A program made the position numbers and the translations under genes. The notes below the pieces were generated by a model that was given only the letters and a program-made list of their open reading frames with translations, ran no database searches and had not been told where the DNA came from. Of a DNA stretch of 64,000 nt, positions 35,940 through 45,157 are shown piece after piece; position 1 is the first letter of the stretch, and each line of letters begins with the position of its first letter. The DNA is from Candidatus Sulfuritelmatomonas gaucii (lineage in GTDB: Bacteria > Acidobacteriota > Terriglobia > Terriglobales > Acidobacteriaceae), in assembly GCA_900290245.1 (NCBI GenBank), contig OKRB01000118.1:25554-89553 (forward strand), written 5' to 3'.

Positions 35940-37379
35940 CTATCGTCCATCGCCTCGCCATTCGAAGGTGGCCGTGGTGTTGATCGGTAACGTGCTGTGA
36001 AACGCCCGGCCGTGCCAAACGATCTTGAATGTTTGCGGGTCCGCCGTGTCGTTGTAAGCAATCAGGACCAGCGAGCCATCGGGATTCTGAAAGGCGACGT
36101 TCAACACTTTTGGATTGTCATCCGATTGAATGCGAACGGCGCCATTGGGCACGAACTTCGTGAACTGGCCCAGCGTATAGTACTCGGTGGTGTAGTCCAC
36201 CGTCCCGGCCCGCGCATCGTCGGTGTGCACAACCACGAGGCCGGTGCAGATGGCACAACCGCCACGATGGGGCCCGAGGTTCTCGTCAGTCGCAACCGGC
36301 CACTTCACAAAGCTCTCCCCCCAGTTTCGGAAGACGTTGACCATGTCGCGCATGTCCTGCTTCTGCTGCTTGCTGCCGGCGCCGAATCCGGAGCGCTCCG
36401 TCATAAACATCTCGATGCCGTAGCGGTCATGCAATTCGGATTGAATGGCTGGCGGGCCGCTATAGCCGTGCCAGGCCAAGCCGCCCACGAAGGGCGAGTT
36501 CCGGATCGCCGGATCGGCAAGCAGCGGCTCGACGAGATCGGCGGCGCTCCAGTTGTAGTCGAGAAGCAGGATCTTCGTGGTCAGGTGGTTCTTCTCGAAG
36601 GCCAGGAACCAGTAGCCCTTGAGCATCGTCGCCATCTCCGCGGAGGTAATGGTGCGCAGCGACGGGTAATTGACATCCTCGCAGCAGGTGGGCTCGTTAT
36701 TCAGGCTCACGTAGTTCACGTGCAGGCCATGCGCTTCGTAGGCCTGGATCGCCTTCACAAAATAGTTGGCGTGATGGGCATAGTATTGCGGCAGCACGTC
36801 ACCAGCTACCAGCGATCCGCTCGACTTCATCCAGGCCGGAGGGCTCCACGCATTGATCATCAGCGTGAGCCTGGGATTCAGCTTCCGCGCCGTGAGCGTC
36901 AGGGGAATGACGTCGGTGAGGTCGTGATCGATGCTAAAGTTTGGCAGACTCGGATCATTGCGGTCCGCCGCGTTATCGTCGAGGGTGTACCATTCGCGCG
37001 TCAGGTCGCTCGAGCCGACGGGGTTGCGAAGAAAGCTAATGCCGATTCCCTCGACCGGGTCGAAGAGACGCCTCATCACCTCGTCGCGCTGCACGGGCGA
37101 AAGCTTTTGATTGATCAGCCACGCGGCGCCGTCCGTAAACGCGGCCCCTCCACCCTTCAGGCTTTGATAGGCCACCCTCTCGTTTACGTGGATCTCTCCA
37201 ACGCTATCTTGAGAATCCTCTCCGAAGGTTAGGTCGGGCTGCTTCTCGAGGCCGACGACGATTCCGTGTTCATCTGTTGTGGTGATCCACGATTGCACCG
37301 GCACCTGCTGCGCCTGGGCGAAGGACCCTGCAAAACAGACCACCGCAACCCATTTCAGCGGCGATACCGACTGACACAC
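35940..37379 (-). CDS. Secreted GH30-family glycoside hydrolase (divergent copy)
   Basis: About 479 residues with a Sec signal (PLKWVAVVCFAGSFAQAQQ) and a (beta/alpha)8 barrel of clan GH-A. The acid/base Glu lies in NYVSLNNEPTCCEDV and the nucleophile Glu in IEMFMTERSGFG. The conserved loops GGGAAFTDGAAWLI, SFLRNPVGSSDLTR and NAWSPPAWMKSSGSL are all present. A C-terminal beta-sandwich follows (VLNVAFQNPDGSLVLIAYND). It keeps the usual NNEP motif, unlike the three sister copies. The frame opens at a TTG (37421), but the GTG at 37379 has GAGGTG 8 bases upstream and fits the signal peptide better. It should cut beta-linked glycans outside the cytoplasm; exact linkage is not readable. It is first in a pair with the Tat-type GH30 gene upstream. 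Confidence 0.85.
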   Translation of the reverse strand: MCQSVSPLKWVAVVCFAGSFAQAQQVPVQSWITTTDEHGIVVGLEKQPDLTFGEDSQDSVGEIHVNERVAYQSLKGGGAAFTDGAAWLINQKLSPVQRDEVMRRLFDPVEGIGISFLRNPVGSSDLTREWYTLDDNAADRNDPSLPNFSIDHDLTDVIPLTLTARKLNPRLTLMINAWSPPAWMKSSGSLVAGDVLPQYYAHHANYFVKAIQAYEAHGLHVNYVSLNNEPTCCEDVNYPSLRTITSAEMATMLKGYWFLAFEKNHLTTKILLLDYNWSAADLVEPLLADPAIRNSPFVGGLAWHGYSGPPAIQSELHDRYGIEMFMTERSGFGAGSKQQKQDMRDMVNVFRNWGESFVKWPVATDENLGPHRGGCAICTGLVVVHTDDARAGTVDYTTEYYTLGQFTKFVPNGAVRIQSDDNPKVLNVAFQNPDGSLVLIAYNDTADPQTFKIVWHGRAFHSTLPINTTATFEWRGDGR

Positions 37380-37503
37380 CGGTTTGCACCTCGTAAATTC
37401 AAGATTGCTACGTTTGTTCAAGGAAGGCCGTTGATACGCCTCCGTCTCAAAATCTACCTATTCTCCAATTCGCGCCAAACCTGGTCCAAGCTCAGCTGGC
37501 GCT

Positions 37504-38994
37504 CTACCAAACGAAAGATGTAATTGAGTCCGATGGCAGCGCAACCTTGAGGATCTGATCTCCGAGTCTGCATTGCACATGTTGCTCGGCGTTGTTGCTG
37601 TTCGTCAGCACTAGCACGCGGCTGTTGTCCGGGTTCTCGGCCGCTATGTGGTCGACGCCGGATAAATCTCCGGAAGATGCGAATACACGCGCTCCTCTTT
37701 GAATGAGTTTTGAGTAGTGCGGAAATGCATAGTAATTCCCGCTATAGGTGAGTTCCTTTGTCTTCGAGTCGATGGAAACAAGTCCTCCGCGGCGCATGGG
37801 ACGGGGCGGATTGGTGATGTCTGGCCGCCCGTTCTCATCGAGAAGCAGGTTCCAGACGCAAATACACCTGGCCCAGTTCCGAAGCATGCCCGTAAACGAG
37901 CTGGACCATCTCGTCCAGTCCGTTCCGAAAGAAGAATCATCACGCCGGGGCCGCTGTCCCGGGTGTCGCTCCTCCGATGGACCAAACAGATTTGCCGGCG
38001 GTCCCCCTTCGGTGAAATACATGTGCTTATCGGGAAACATCTCATGGATGCGGGTCATCGCGTCCGGCGTTCCCGCATAAGAGTGCCAAGCAACACCGTC
38101 CACGTACTTGGAGACTTGTGGGTTGCTCAGCTCGTCGGCCACACGGCCCCACAGATTGTAGTTGTGATCGAGAATCCAGATTTTTGTGTCTAGCGATGCC
38201 GCTTCCAGGGCGGGCCCCAGGTTCAACGCGGCAAAAACCATTTCATGCTGCTGGGCCCAGATCGTGGCAGGAAAATGTCCGTCCTGGTCTGTGTCCACCT
38301 CATTGTTGATAGTGACGGCTTTGACCTTGATTCCAGCATCCGCATAAGCCTGAAGAAACTTGACGAAATACTGGGCGTGGGCGGCAAACCAGCGTTCCTT
38401 CATACAGCCGCCGAGCATCGAACCCCCGCTCTTCATCCATCCAGGCGGACTCCATACGCACGAGAACAAGTAAAGGTCGGGATTAATCTGCTGCGCTTCG
38501 CGCAACGTAGGAACGATCCAGGCTTGGTCTTGTTCGATGCTGAAATGCTTCAACTCCGGATCGGGTTCCGGAGTGTCATCGTAACTGTACATTTTGGTCG
38601 AGTAGTCACTCGTTCCGATGCAGGTTCGCCCCACCGAAAGGCGCAGCCCGGTTGGACCATAGAGATCCGATAAAAACGCGTGACGGGCATCCGGCTCCAT
38701 AAGATGCAGAAGATAGCTCGAGGTGTCGGTGAAAGCGCCGCCGAACCCGAGGATTTCCTGATAGGTCGTGGCGGGTTCCAGATAAATCGCCAGCGGCGAT
38801 AATTCCTCGCCGCTTTCCCATTGCGGCGGCGATTGAATGGGTTGGAATTTCTCCTGCGGGGTTGTTCTCCAGGCTCGCACTGGGCCCGGTGCAATCTGAG
38901 ATTCCGCATACAGCGGTTTTCCCTCTTTTACAACCAGTGCGCCGCCAACCGCTGCGGCCAGTTTGAGAAAGTCTCTACGGTTTGCATTTGGCAT
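37504..38994 (-). CDS. Tat-exported GH30-family glycoside hydrolase
   Basis: A 496-residue protein. The twin-arginine signal NRRDFLKLAAAVGGALVV is followed by a GH30 barrel and side beta-domain. Motifs are GFGGAFTDTSSYLL, SVGRTCIGTSDYS, SPPGWMKSGGSMLGG, acid/base Glu in AVTINNEVDTDQDG and nucleophile Glu in MYFTEGGPP. The acid/base context is NNEV rather than the common NNEP. A stretch EERHPGQRPRRDDSSFG inserted after the nucleophile is not seen in the sister copies. The protein ends in the beta-sandwich strand VALPSDSITSFVW. It is probably periplasmic or surface-located and acts on beta-xylosyl or beta-glucosyl linkages by family. A G-rich site precedes the ATG. Confidence 0.9.
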   Translation of the reverse strand: MPNANRRDFLKLAAAVGGALVVKEGKPLYAESQIAPGPVRAWRTTPQEKFQPIQSPPQWESGEELSPLAIYLEPATTYQEILGFGGAFTDTSSYLLHLMEPDARHAFLSDLYGPTGLRLSVGRTCIGTSDYSTKMYSYDDTPEPDPELKHFSIEQDQAWIVPTLREAQQINPDLYLFSCVWSPPGWMKSGGSMLGGCMKERWFAAHAQYFVKFLQAYADAGIKVKAVTINNEVDTDQDGHFPATIWAQQHEMVFAALNLGPALEAASLDTKIWILDHNYNLWGRVADELSNPQVSKYVDGVAWHSYAGTPDAMTRIHEMFPDKHMYFTEGGPPANLFGPSEERHPGQRPRRDDSSFGTDWTRWSSSFTGMLRNWARCICVWNLLLDENGRPDITNPPRPMRRGGLVSIDSKTKELTYSGNYYAFPHYSKLIQRGARVFASSGDLSGVDHIAAENPDNSRVLVLTNSNNAEQHVQCRLGDQILKVALPSDSITSFVW

Positions 38995-39129
38995 CGTTTC
39001 CCCCCAAGATTGCAGTTCCTGGAACTGCGCTTACGGCAGCAGTTTCAAACCGAAAAATCAGGCACTGTCTAAGCCTGAGATTCAGACACATCTTCTTAGC
39101 AAGTTCAGAAGATATGTCCCACAACCTGC

Positions 39130-40761
39130 TTAAGATTGGTTTCGCCACTTTGCCAGCAGATTTTTCAGACGATCGTAACTCTCCCTCGGTGTGCCATCCT
39201 CCTGGACAAAGCCGTCGTGTCCTCTTCCGTTAAAGTCCCAATAGGTAATGGCCTCTATCCACGGTTTGCTGTAGGCAATCGTGTAAGCATATTCCACCCA
39301 GTCCGCCTGAACCGATTCAGTGAAGTCGTTGTGCCATGCCATCTTCTCTCCGCCATTTCCGCCGCCCCAGTATGCATACTGTTCCTGACCTGGAAATGGG
39401 GCCAACGAACACGGAAAACCCATCTCGGTGACGTGGATTGGTTTCCCAAAGTGATTGAAGCTCTCAAGATCGCGCTCGAACTCCAGCATGTCGCGCCCGG
39501 AGTGATAGTATTGCAAACCTATTGCGTCATATCTGGCATCAGCGTCTCGCAACATCGATAAGTAATCGTATGGACTCTGCTGCCAGGCAGCAGGTCGCCG
39601 TTGCCATTTGGTTCCCTCCGGGTGTTCGCCCATATAGTAGTCGGCCCACGTACCTGTGATGTTGATGATGCGAAAGCACGTCGGATCCGTTTCATGCGCT
39701 GCCCGCAAAGCCGAAACTGTAAGATCCACGTTGTCCTCGCGGGTGAAGCCGTTCATCCCGCGGTCAACTTCCGGCTGAACGTGTGCTTCATTCACTATGT
39801 CCCAAACGTGAACGCGGTGACGATACCGGCTGATCGCTTGCCTCACGTGTTCGAGACAATATCGCTTCGTCTCGTCGTAGCTGATGTTCTGCAACCATTT
39901 GGGCGTGTTTTCCGGCTCGAGCCATATTCCCGGGTGGCCTTTTGGGACGATCGTCGTACCGATAAGGGTGTTGAGCGCCGCTTCGAACAAGGAATAGTCG
40001 GGATGTCCCTTTTCACGTTCCACCCAGCCTTCGTAGATGGGGATCGTGGTGTAGTTGAATATCGCCGAGAATTGATTGAGCGTGTCAGGATAGCCGGCGG
40101 CAAGACCGAAGCCGTTGCAGCCGAAGAGAAACCCAGCCCTCGACGGCCGGTGTTCAATCGCCGTCCTGGCTCGCGCCAGGACTAACAATTCTCCTGCCCA
40201 GAGCGAATCTCGCAGCGACTCCATCGATGCCCGCACCTGAGCCGTTCGGTCTGCTCCCGCGGCCTCTGCGCGCGTCAGGCTTGATTGTGCTGCATCGATG
40301 CGCTCTTGGGTCTCTGGAGAGATCACGACTCCTGATTGCCGGCAGTCCGCTTCCACCTTGCGCACGGTCGCCATGCGATCGCGCGCAAAGGCATAATTCA
40401 GCACGAGCGGGTTCGCGTGGTGCAATGAGCCCTCGTTGTACCCCTCGCCGCCGTCATCGGCGTAGACAAAAACCTCGCCGAAGCCAGGCACAATCAAGGG
40501 CAAGGAGATCCGAAACGATTTGTCGGCTGGCGGCGTAAATCGAACTGCGCCTGAACCGGTCTCGAAGGGTACGGTGAACGGACGCATGAGGGAGTCGCAA
40601 ATGTGAAAGCGCTCCAGTGCAGTCGGCGGCAAAGGCTGTCCATCTGCGTCATACACCAAACATTGGATTTCGCCTGAAACTTCAGCGAAAACGGGCAGAA
40701 TAGCGGGGCCGGAAAGTGCCGCGCCCGCTAGAGCAATGAATTCGCGACGATTGCAGTCCAT
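39130..40761 (-). CDS. Secreted GH10 endo-1,4-beta-xylanase
   Basis: A 543-residue protein with a Tat-like signal (NRREFIALAGAALSGPAILP). An N-terminal beta-domain of about 150 residues is followed by a GH10 barrel: FGCNGFGLAAGYPD, acid/base Glu in VWDIVNEAHVQPE, YDAIGLQYYHSGRD, nucleophile Glu in PIHVTEMGFPCS, and a C-terminal WDFNGRGHDGFV. Family reaction: retaining cleavage of internal xylan beta-1,4 bonds. I chose the ATG at 40761 (GAGGGGGT upstream); the frame opens at 40896 inside the leader. A promoter with the LacI-type operator between its boxes lies about 210 bp upstream, so it is likely induced by its own oligosaccharide products. Confidence 0.92.
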   Translation of the reverse strand: MDCNRREFIALAGAALSGPAILPVFAEVSGEIQCLVYDADGQPLPPTALERFHICDSLMRPFTVPFETGSGAVRFTPPADKSFRISLPLIVPGFGEVFVYADDGGEGYNEGSLHHANPLVLNYAFARDRMATVRKVEADCRQSGVVISPETQERIDAAQSSLTRAEAAGADRTAQVRASMESLRDSLWAGELLVLARARTAIEHRPSRAGFLFGCNGFGLAAGYPDTLNQFSAIFNYTTIPIYEGWVEREKGHPDYSLFEAALNTLIGTTIVPKGHPGIWLEPENTPKWLQNISYDETKRYCLEHVRQAISRYRHRVHVWDIVNEAHVQPEVDRGMNGFTREDNVDLTVSALRAAHETDPTCFRIINITGTWADYYMGEHPEGTKWQRRPAAWQQSPYDYLSMLRDADARYDAIGLQYYHSGRDMLEFERDLESFNHFGKPIHVTEMGFPCSLAPFPGQEQYAYWGGGNGGEKMAWHNDFTESVQADWVEYAYTIAYSKPWIEAITYWDFNGRGHDGFVQEDGTPRESYDRLKNLLAKWRNQS

Positions 40762-40973
40762 CTCGAAAATACCCCCTCGTTCTAGGGATTTGAAACTCGC
40801 CAAATCACCCTCTTGCGACCCATCCCGAGGCTCCCTACCGAGCCAATCTCGCGTTTTGTTTGGCTGCTTCGAGATCCCAAGGGAATCGCTTACCATCGTT
40901 TACCCGCGCGTTTGGGCACAAGTCGCAAAGAACTTTGCATTTACCAGTTCTTGAACACATTACGCGGCTAACA

Positions 40974-41002
40974 CTTATAGCAGAACAATCGATTGTTTGC
41001 AA
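40974..41002 (-). promoter_or_regulatory. Operator-containing promoter of the GH10 gene
   Basis: On the minus strand: -35 TTGCAA (41002-40997), 17 bp, -10 TATAAG (40979-40974). The spacer is almost filled by the 14-bp perfect palindrome AACAATCGATTGTT (40984-40997), a LacI-type operator with central CG. A bound repressor would exclude RNA polymerase. The 200-nt leader contains the inverted repeat GCAAAG-TT-CTTTGC (40927-40940). Confidence 0.75.
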
Positions 41003-41188
41003 CGGTTTTTATTCAGCGCCGTTTTACACCTCGCCTGGAAGCCAGATCCTCTGGAACCTTCGCGAGCATTCCTTGGCGAAAAGGCTGATGCGGCGGTGAG
41101 AATCTCGACGCTCATTCCTTGAACAATTGGCCTGCGGACGGATGATCTCGGACTTTGCTCCGAGCACGAGCATCCAGAGATATTTCAC

Positions 41189-41217
41189 TAGACAATCGAT
41201 TGTATTTGGCATATGCT
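41189..41217 (+). promoter_or_regulatory. Operator-containing promoter facing the SDR pseudogene
   Basis: -35 TAGACA (41189-41194), 17 bp, -10 TATGCT (41212-41217). The operator AGACAATCGATTGTAT (41190-41205) supplies five of the six -35 bases; its inner 12 bp are perfectly palindromic. It is divergent from the GH10 promoter 206 bp away, so the two sites could be bridged by one tetramer (inference). Confidence 0.65.
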
Positions 41218-41221
41218 TAAC

Positions 41222-42091
41222 ATGGCGACTTTTGGAACTCCCGGTAGGGCATACGTCTGCCTCTGAATCGAAACTGCCGGCGAGCGCGCGCCTGAAAGAC
41301 AAGGTCATCCTGGTGACCGGGTCGACCACTGGGATTGGCGAAGGGATGGTGCGCATCTTCGCGCGTGAGGGTGCGCGGGTCATGTTCCATGGGCGCCGCC
41401 GCGATTAAGCGCAAAAGCTGGCGGGAGAGATTGGAAGCAATGCCTCCTTTGCCGTGGGCGCGCTCGAAGATCCCGAGGTTCCCGCAGCCTTGATTGAGAA
41501 AACGGTGGCCCGATTCGGAAGAATCGACTGCTTTGTGAACAATGCGGCCATCATGACGCGGGGACAATCGAAGAGACGGATTTCGAAGCGTTCGACAAGA
41601 CGGTTGCCGTCAATCTAAAAGGACCGTTCTTCCTGATTCGCTCTGTGCTGCCGCACTTTCGCCGGCAGGGTGGCGGACGCATCCCCAACATAGGCTCGGT
41701 GAATGCCTATTGCGGCGAGCGTTCCCAGTGCATTTACTCGACGTGCAAAGGCGCCCTGATGACACTCACGCGCAATGTAGCGGACGCGCACGGCGCAGAA
41801 GGAGTCCGCGTGAACCTGTTGAATGCGGGCTGGACGCTGACGTCGAACGAGCATGCATTGAAAATGAAAGAAGGCCTTCCTGAGGACTTGCCGGCGAGGC
41901 TGCCAAAGGTATTTGCTCCCTCGGGCCGGCTGCTTTCCCCAGAGGAAGTTGCGAGGGCGGCCGTCTATTTTCTCTCCGACGAGACGGCGCTGGTCAACGG
42001 CGCAGTTCTCGACTTGAGTCAGTATCCGCGGAATCGGATTCCGCCTGCCCCAGAAGAACGACCGCGACGCCACGCCCCTGATGTCGTTTGA
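41222..42091 (+). pseudogene. SDR-family dehydrogenase pseudogene
   Basis: An SDR gene with two lesions. The first frame reads LKDKVILVTGSTTGIGEGMV with an intact T-G-x3-G-x-G and stops at TAA 41406-41408 after FHGRRRD. The same frame then continues AQKLAGEIGSNASFAVGALE to FVNNAAIMTRG. One base is lost at about 41558-41563, and the next frame goes on TIEETDFEAFDKTVAVNLKG, then YSTCKGAL (Y-x3-K with the Ser upstream) and a normal C-terminus. The stop replaces a Glu/Gln-type codon in 'RRDEEAQ'. No clear start codon is left after the promoter. The product may have been a sugar-alcohol or sugar dehydrogenase of the GH10 regulon. Confidence 0.8.
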
Positions 42092-42239
42092 CTGCTCCCC
42101 GGGTCGCTGCGACGGAAGCGGATCGACGAGCTAACCCGGATCACAGCGATGCTTGGCGAGAGCTGCGGTGATTGGACGCGACCGCAGTGCGATGCCGGCA
42201 GATTTGCGCTGCTACCTATCGAGTTGCTTGACAATCCAG

Positions 42240-42511
42240 GAACGCTCTGCTTTCATCGTGGACAGTTCGAAACGCCGCTGCTCGAAGCCTCAGAGCAGCT
42301 TGAGCCGACAGACTCCATCGTCCACTATCGGCTGGCGACACTCTATAGAAAGTCGGGTCGCATGGATGATGCCAGGCGGGAAGTAGAGCTTCATAAGAAA
42401 TACAAAGATATGAAGGATCAGCTTCGTGCTGTCTACAAGGAACTGCTTATTCAGCCGGATGAGATCCGCGCGGACGAAAATCCCGACGAGGAGCCGTCCG
42501 GAAAAAAATGA
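42240..42511 (+). pseudogene. 5'-truncated TPR-protein remnant
   Basis: From about 42240 the plus-strand frame reads RGQFETPLLEASEQLEPTDS, then IVHYRLATLYRKSGRMDDAR and REVELHKKYKDMKDQLRAVY. This is the last one or two TPRs and the terminal helix of the TPR proteins that accompany ASPIC/UnbV genes; compare the C-terminus of the TPR gene at 46522-47721 (HFRLSTLYRHQGKTDEAKQQ, then VELYLRYKQMHEKLEKV). The preceding codons are unrelated, so the rest of the gene is lost. It ends 13 bp before the ASPIC gene start. Confidence 0.65.
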
Positions 42512-42524
42512 AGCGGGCACGTGC

Positions 42525-44330
42525 ATGAAGTTGCGGGTTTCCATTTGGAGGGGGCTTGTTGCGCTTTCATTCTTTTGCGCACAGGGGATGATCTTTGCGC
42601 AAATGGGCATGGGCACGCCAACGCCTCTATCTCCGGCAGAGCGCAAGAAGGCCGAAGCCGAGAGGACAGCTACCGGTCCGGTTCCGAACTATCCCGAACT
42701 TGTCGACATCACGAAGTCAACAGGAATCCGCTTCGACCATAAATCGAGCCCCGAAGGTAAATTCATTGCGGAATCGATGAGCGGAGGAGTTGTTCTGATT
42801 GATTATGACGGCGATGGCTGGCCGGATATTTACTTCACCAATGCCCAAAGCGTCGACATGGCCCTTCACGGCGTGAAGTCCCGCAGCGCCTTATTTCATA
42901 ACAATCACGATGGTACATTCACTGACGTTACTGAGAAGGCAGGAGTGGGATATCCCTGCTGGGCCATGGGCGCCGCGGTAGGTGACTATAACAACGACGG
43001 CCGGCCCGACCTGCTGGTAACTTGCCTCAACGGCGTCGTGCTCTACCGGAATAACGGCGACGGCACCTTTACCGACGTGACGAAGGAGAGTGGCCTCGGA
43101 AGCGATTCCGGATGGGCGACAGGAGCCGCATTCGGGGACTACGACAACGATGGCTACGCGGATCTGTTCGTATCGCACTATGTCGATTTTCACCTGGACA
43201 ATCTGCCTGTATTCGGATCGAGTAAGTCATGTAAGTATCTTGGCCTCGACGTGCAGTGCGGTCCGCGCGGCCTGAAGGGATTACCCGACAATCTTTACCA
43301 CAACAACGGAAATGGGACCTTCACTGACGTCTCGAAACAGGCCGGCGTGGACGACGCTGAGCGCCGTTACGGACTTACTTCGATCTGGTCGGACTTCAAC
43401 AATGACGGGAAGCTGGATTTGTTCGTTACCAATGACGGCGAAGCAAATTATTTGTACCAGGGCGACGGCAACGGCAAGTTTGAAGACGTGGCATTGCTGG
43501 CAGGCGTGGCGGCCAACGAGGATGGAGCGGAGCAGGCGAACATGGGCCTGGCGTACGGAGACTATCTGCATTCTGGGCGCATGTCGCTGGCAATCTCCCA
43601 CTTTGACATCGAGTACACCGCGCTTTATACCAACGACGGCGACATGAACTTCACGGATAATTCCGTGGCATCGGGCATTGCCAGAGGGACGCAGGGCTAT
43701 GTCGGCTGGGGTGATGCTTTCGTCGATTTTGCGAACAACGGGTGGCAGGATTTCTTTGTCGTATCCGGGCATGTGTATCCGCAGGTCGACAGCACGCATA
43801 CGGCAACTCATTTTCTTCAGCCGAAACTGCTCTTCCTGAATCTGCGCGACGGCACATTCCAGAACATCAGCCGCCGCGTGGGTCCGGCGCTCGAAATTCC
43901 GCAAGTGAGTCGCGGGCTTGCCGTGGGCGATCTGTTCAATGACGGCCGGATGGAGGCCGTTGTCGAGAACCTGGTTGGCGAGCCGATGATCCTGCGCCCC
44001 GAAGGCGGGCCAAAGAACCATTGGGTCAGCTTTCAACTTGAAGGAGTGGAGTGCAATCGTCTTGCGCTGAATGCGCGAGTGCGCGTGAGTGCGGGGGACT
44101 TGGTTCAACTGCGTGAAGTCATCAGCGGGGGAAGTTATCTGTCGCAAAACGATCTTCGTCTTCATTTTGGGTTGGGTGGTCACGAATCCATCGATCGGGC
44201 TGAAGTTCTGTGGCCGGACGGGAAGAAAGACACGTTGACTCACCTGGCCACCGACCACTTCTATGTTGTGCGCGAGGGACAGGGAATTGTTTCCACGGGA
44301 TTGCCGGAGCCTCCGACGAACCTTCCCTAG
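42525..44330 (+). CDS. Secreted FG-GAP/VCBS repeat protein with ASPIC/UnbV domain (CRTAC1-like)
   Basis: A 601-residue protein with a Sec signal (WRGLVALSFFCAQGMIFAQ). At least five calcium-binding beta-propeller repeats follow (DYDGDGWPDIYF, DYNNDGRPDLLV, DYDNDGYADLFV, DFNNDGKLDLFV and a degenerate one near VDFANNGWQDFFVV). A C-terminal ASPIC/UnbV domain (RVRVSAGDLVQLREVISGGS, then LRLHFGLGGHESIDRAEVLW) closes the protein. Such proteins are exported and usually paired with a TPR protein; here the partner is only a remnant. Molecular role is unknown; surface adhesion or glycan handling is a guess from context. The ATG at 42525 has a weak ribosome-binding site and may have depended on translation of the lost partner gene. 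Confidence 0.85.
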   Translation: MKLRVSIWRGLVALSFFCAQGMIFAQMGMGTPTPLSPAERKKAEAERTATGPVPNYPELVDITKSTGIRFDHKSSPEGKFIAESMSGGVVLIDYDGDGWPDIYFTNAQSVDMALHGVKSRSALFHNNHDGTFTDVTEKAGVGYPCWAMGAAVGDYNNDGRPDLLVTCLNGVVLYRNNGDGTFTDVTKESGLGSDSGWATGAAFGDYDNDGYADLFVSHYVDFHLDNLPVFGSSKSCKYLGLDVQCGPRGLKGLPDNLYHNNGNGTFTDVSKQAGVDDAERRYGLTSIWSDFNNDGKLDLFVTNDGEANYLYQGDGNGKFEDVALLAGVAANEDGAEQANMGLAYGDYLHSGRMSLAISHFDIEYTALYTNDGDMNFTDNSVASGIARGTQGYVGWGDAFVDFANNGWQDFFVVSGHVYPQVDSTHTATHFLQPKLLFLNLRDGTFQNISRRVGPALEIPQVSRGLAVGDLFNDGRMEAVVENLVGEPMILRPEGGPKNHWVSFQLEGVECNRLALNARVRVSAGDLVQLREVISGGSYLSQNDLRLHFGLGGHESIDRAEVLWPDGKKDTLTHLATDHFYVVREGQGIVSTGLPEPPTNLP

Positions 44331-44498
44331 CGGGCAGAGTGCGGATTCGCAGTAACAGAATCGAGCCTATGATAGAAGACGGGCTACGGGTTGGACGTTC
44401 CTTGCACGGCTGGCCTGCCGTTGGGCGTTTGATGCTCTGATTTCTTGGTCTGCACATAAGTTGAATGAAGCGAACTCTCTTCACCCATTAACTCTTTT

Positions 44499-44527
44499 AA
44501 GACAATCGTATGTCTTACTCCAATACT
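44499..44527 (+). promoter_or_regulatory. Operator-containing promoter, plus strand, no gene behind it
   Basis: -35 AAGACA (44499-44504), 17 bp, -10 AATACT (44522-44527). The operator AGACAATCGTATGTCT (44500-44515) overlaps the -35 as in the SDR and 62.6-kb promoters. Only a six-codon frame (ATG at 44543 with GAGGAAA before it) follows. It faces the minus-strand promoter at 44683-44711. Confidence 0.5.
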
Positions 44528-44682
44528 CTTTTTGAGGAAATCATGGCGATAAGACCGCGCTGATTCGCTATGTGAATAAATCGTTTAGAAAACATTATCT
44601 TTAGCGGAAAACTTTGCATTTCCAGATCGACAAATTTTGTGGCGAGAGAGCCATAATACTATGGTGCAGAGGACTTTATCGC

Positions 44683-44711
44683 TCATTAGTATCGAGATAA
44701 TCGATTGTCTA
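44683..44711 (-). promoter_or_regulatory. Operator-containing promoter, minus strand, no gene behind it
   Basis: -35 TAGACA (44711-44706), 17 bp, -10 TAATGA (44688-44683). Operator AGATAATCGATTGTCT (44695-44710). Downstream on the minus strand 44627-44611 reads CTGGAAATGCAAAGTT, nearly the same as the CTGGTAAATGCAAAGTT of the GH10 leader, so this may be the leader of a lost glycosidase gene. No minus-strand gene exists before 44330. Confidence 0.55.
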
Positions 44712-44801
44712 ATTTACTCGGACCGTATCGATACCAGTCCAGGGCATGGCGCATGGATTGTGCGCGAAGACAAATAGTAGAAGTCGAGGGGGTAACTGAT
44801 C

Positions 44802-45134
44802 ATGGTCGGGGCCGCTTCAGTTGATTCAATCGCACTGCCTCGCCTTGCAGATTGCGGCAAGGAGACTTTTGGGTCGCCAAAGACGAGGCCGTCTGCTCTC
44901 GGCTCGAATTCAACTCTCAGGACGTGCAGATCGGCACCGAACGTAAGACATTCCGGCTGTGAAGCCGGTAGATTCCTTCACAGCTCACAGAACAGAACAA
45001 GGCCGGCGCTTACGTTGATATTGGATTCGGCCGCATTGCCGATCTCGATTGAACGCGGACAAACCATCAAAGCGGCAGCGCGCTCGGACGCGCGGTCTTT
45101 GCTCGTCGAACGTTGTAAAATCAACATCAAATAA
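44802..45134 (+). CDS. Small hypothetical protein upstream of lacI
   Basis: A 110-codon frame with a good ribosome-binding site (GAGGGGGT, 8 bases before the ATG). The first 45 residues (MVGAASVDSIALPRLADCGK, then ETFGSPKTRPSALGSNSTLR) look protein-like, while the second half is Arg/Ser/Ala-rich and may be out of frame. I do not recognise it. It could be the truncated start of a gene once driven by the operator promoters upstream, or a short leader gene for the repressor, whose start is 24 bp past its end. Confidence 0.3.
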   Translation: MVGAASVDSIALPRLADCGKETFGSPKTRPSALGSNSTLRTCRSAPNVRHSGCEAGRFLHSSQNRTRPALTLILDSAALPISIERGQTIKAAARSDARSLLVERCKINIK

Positions 45135-45157
45135 GCGAATTGAGAGTTGATTGCAAC

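Noticed and set aside
35997..37232. 411-codon plus-strand open frame
   Set aside because: Antisense to the GH30 gene, whose catalytic motifs are clear; codon bias of a GC-rich gene leaves the opposite strand open.
43281..44258. 325-codon minus-strand open frame
   Set aside because: Antisense to the ASPIC/UnbV gene; the plus-strand calcium-binding repeats decide.
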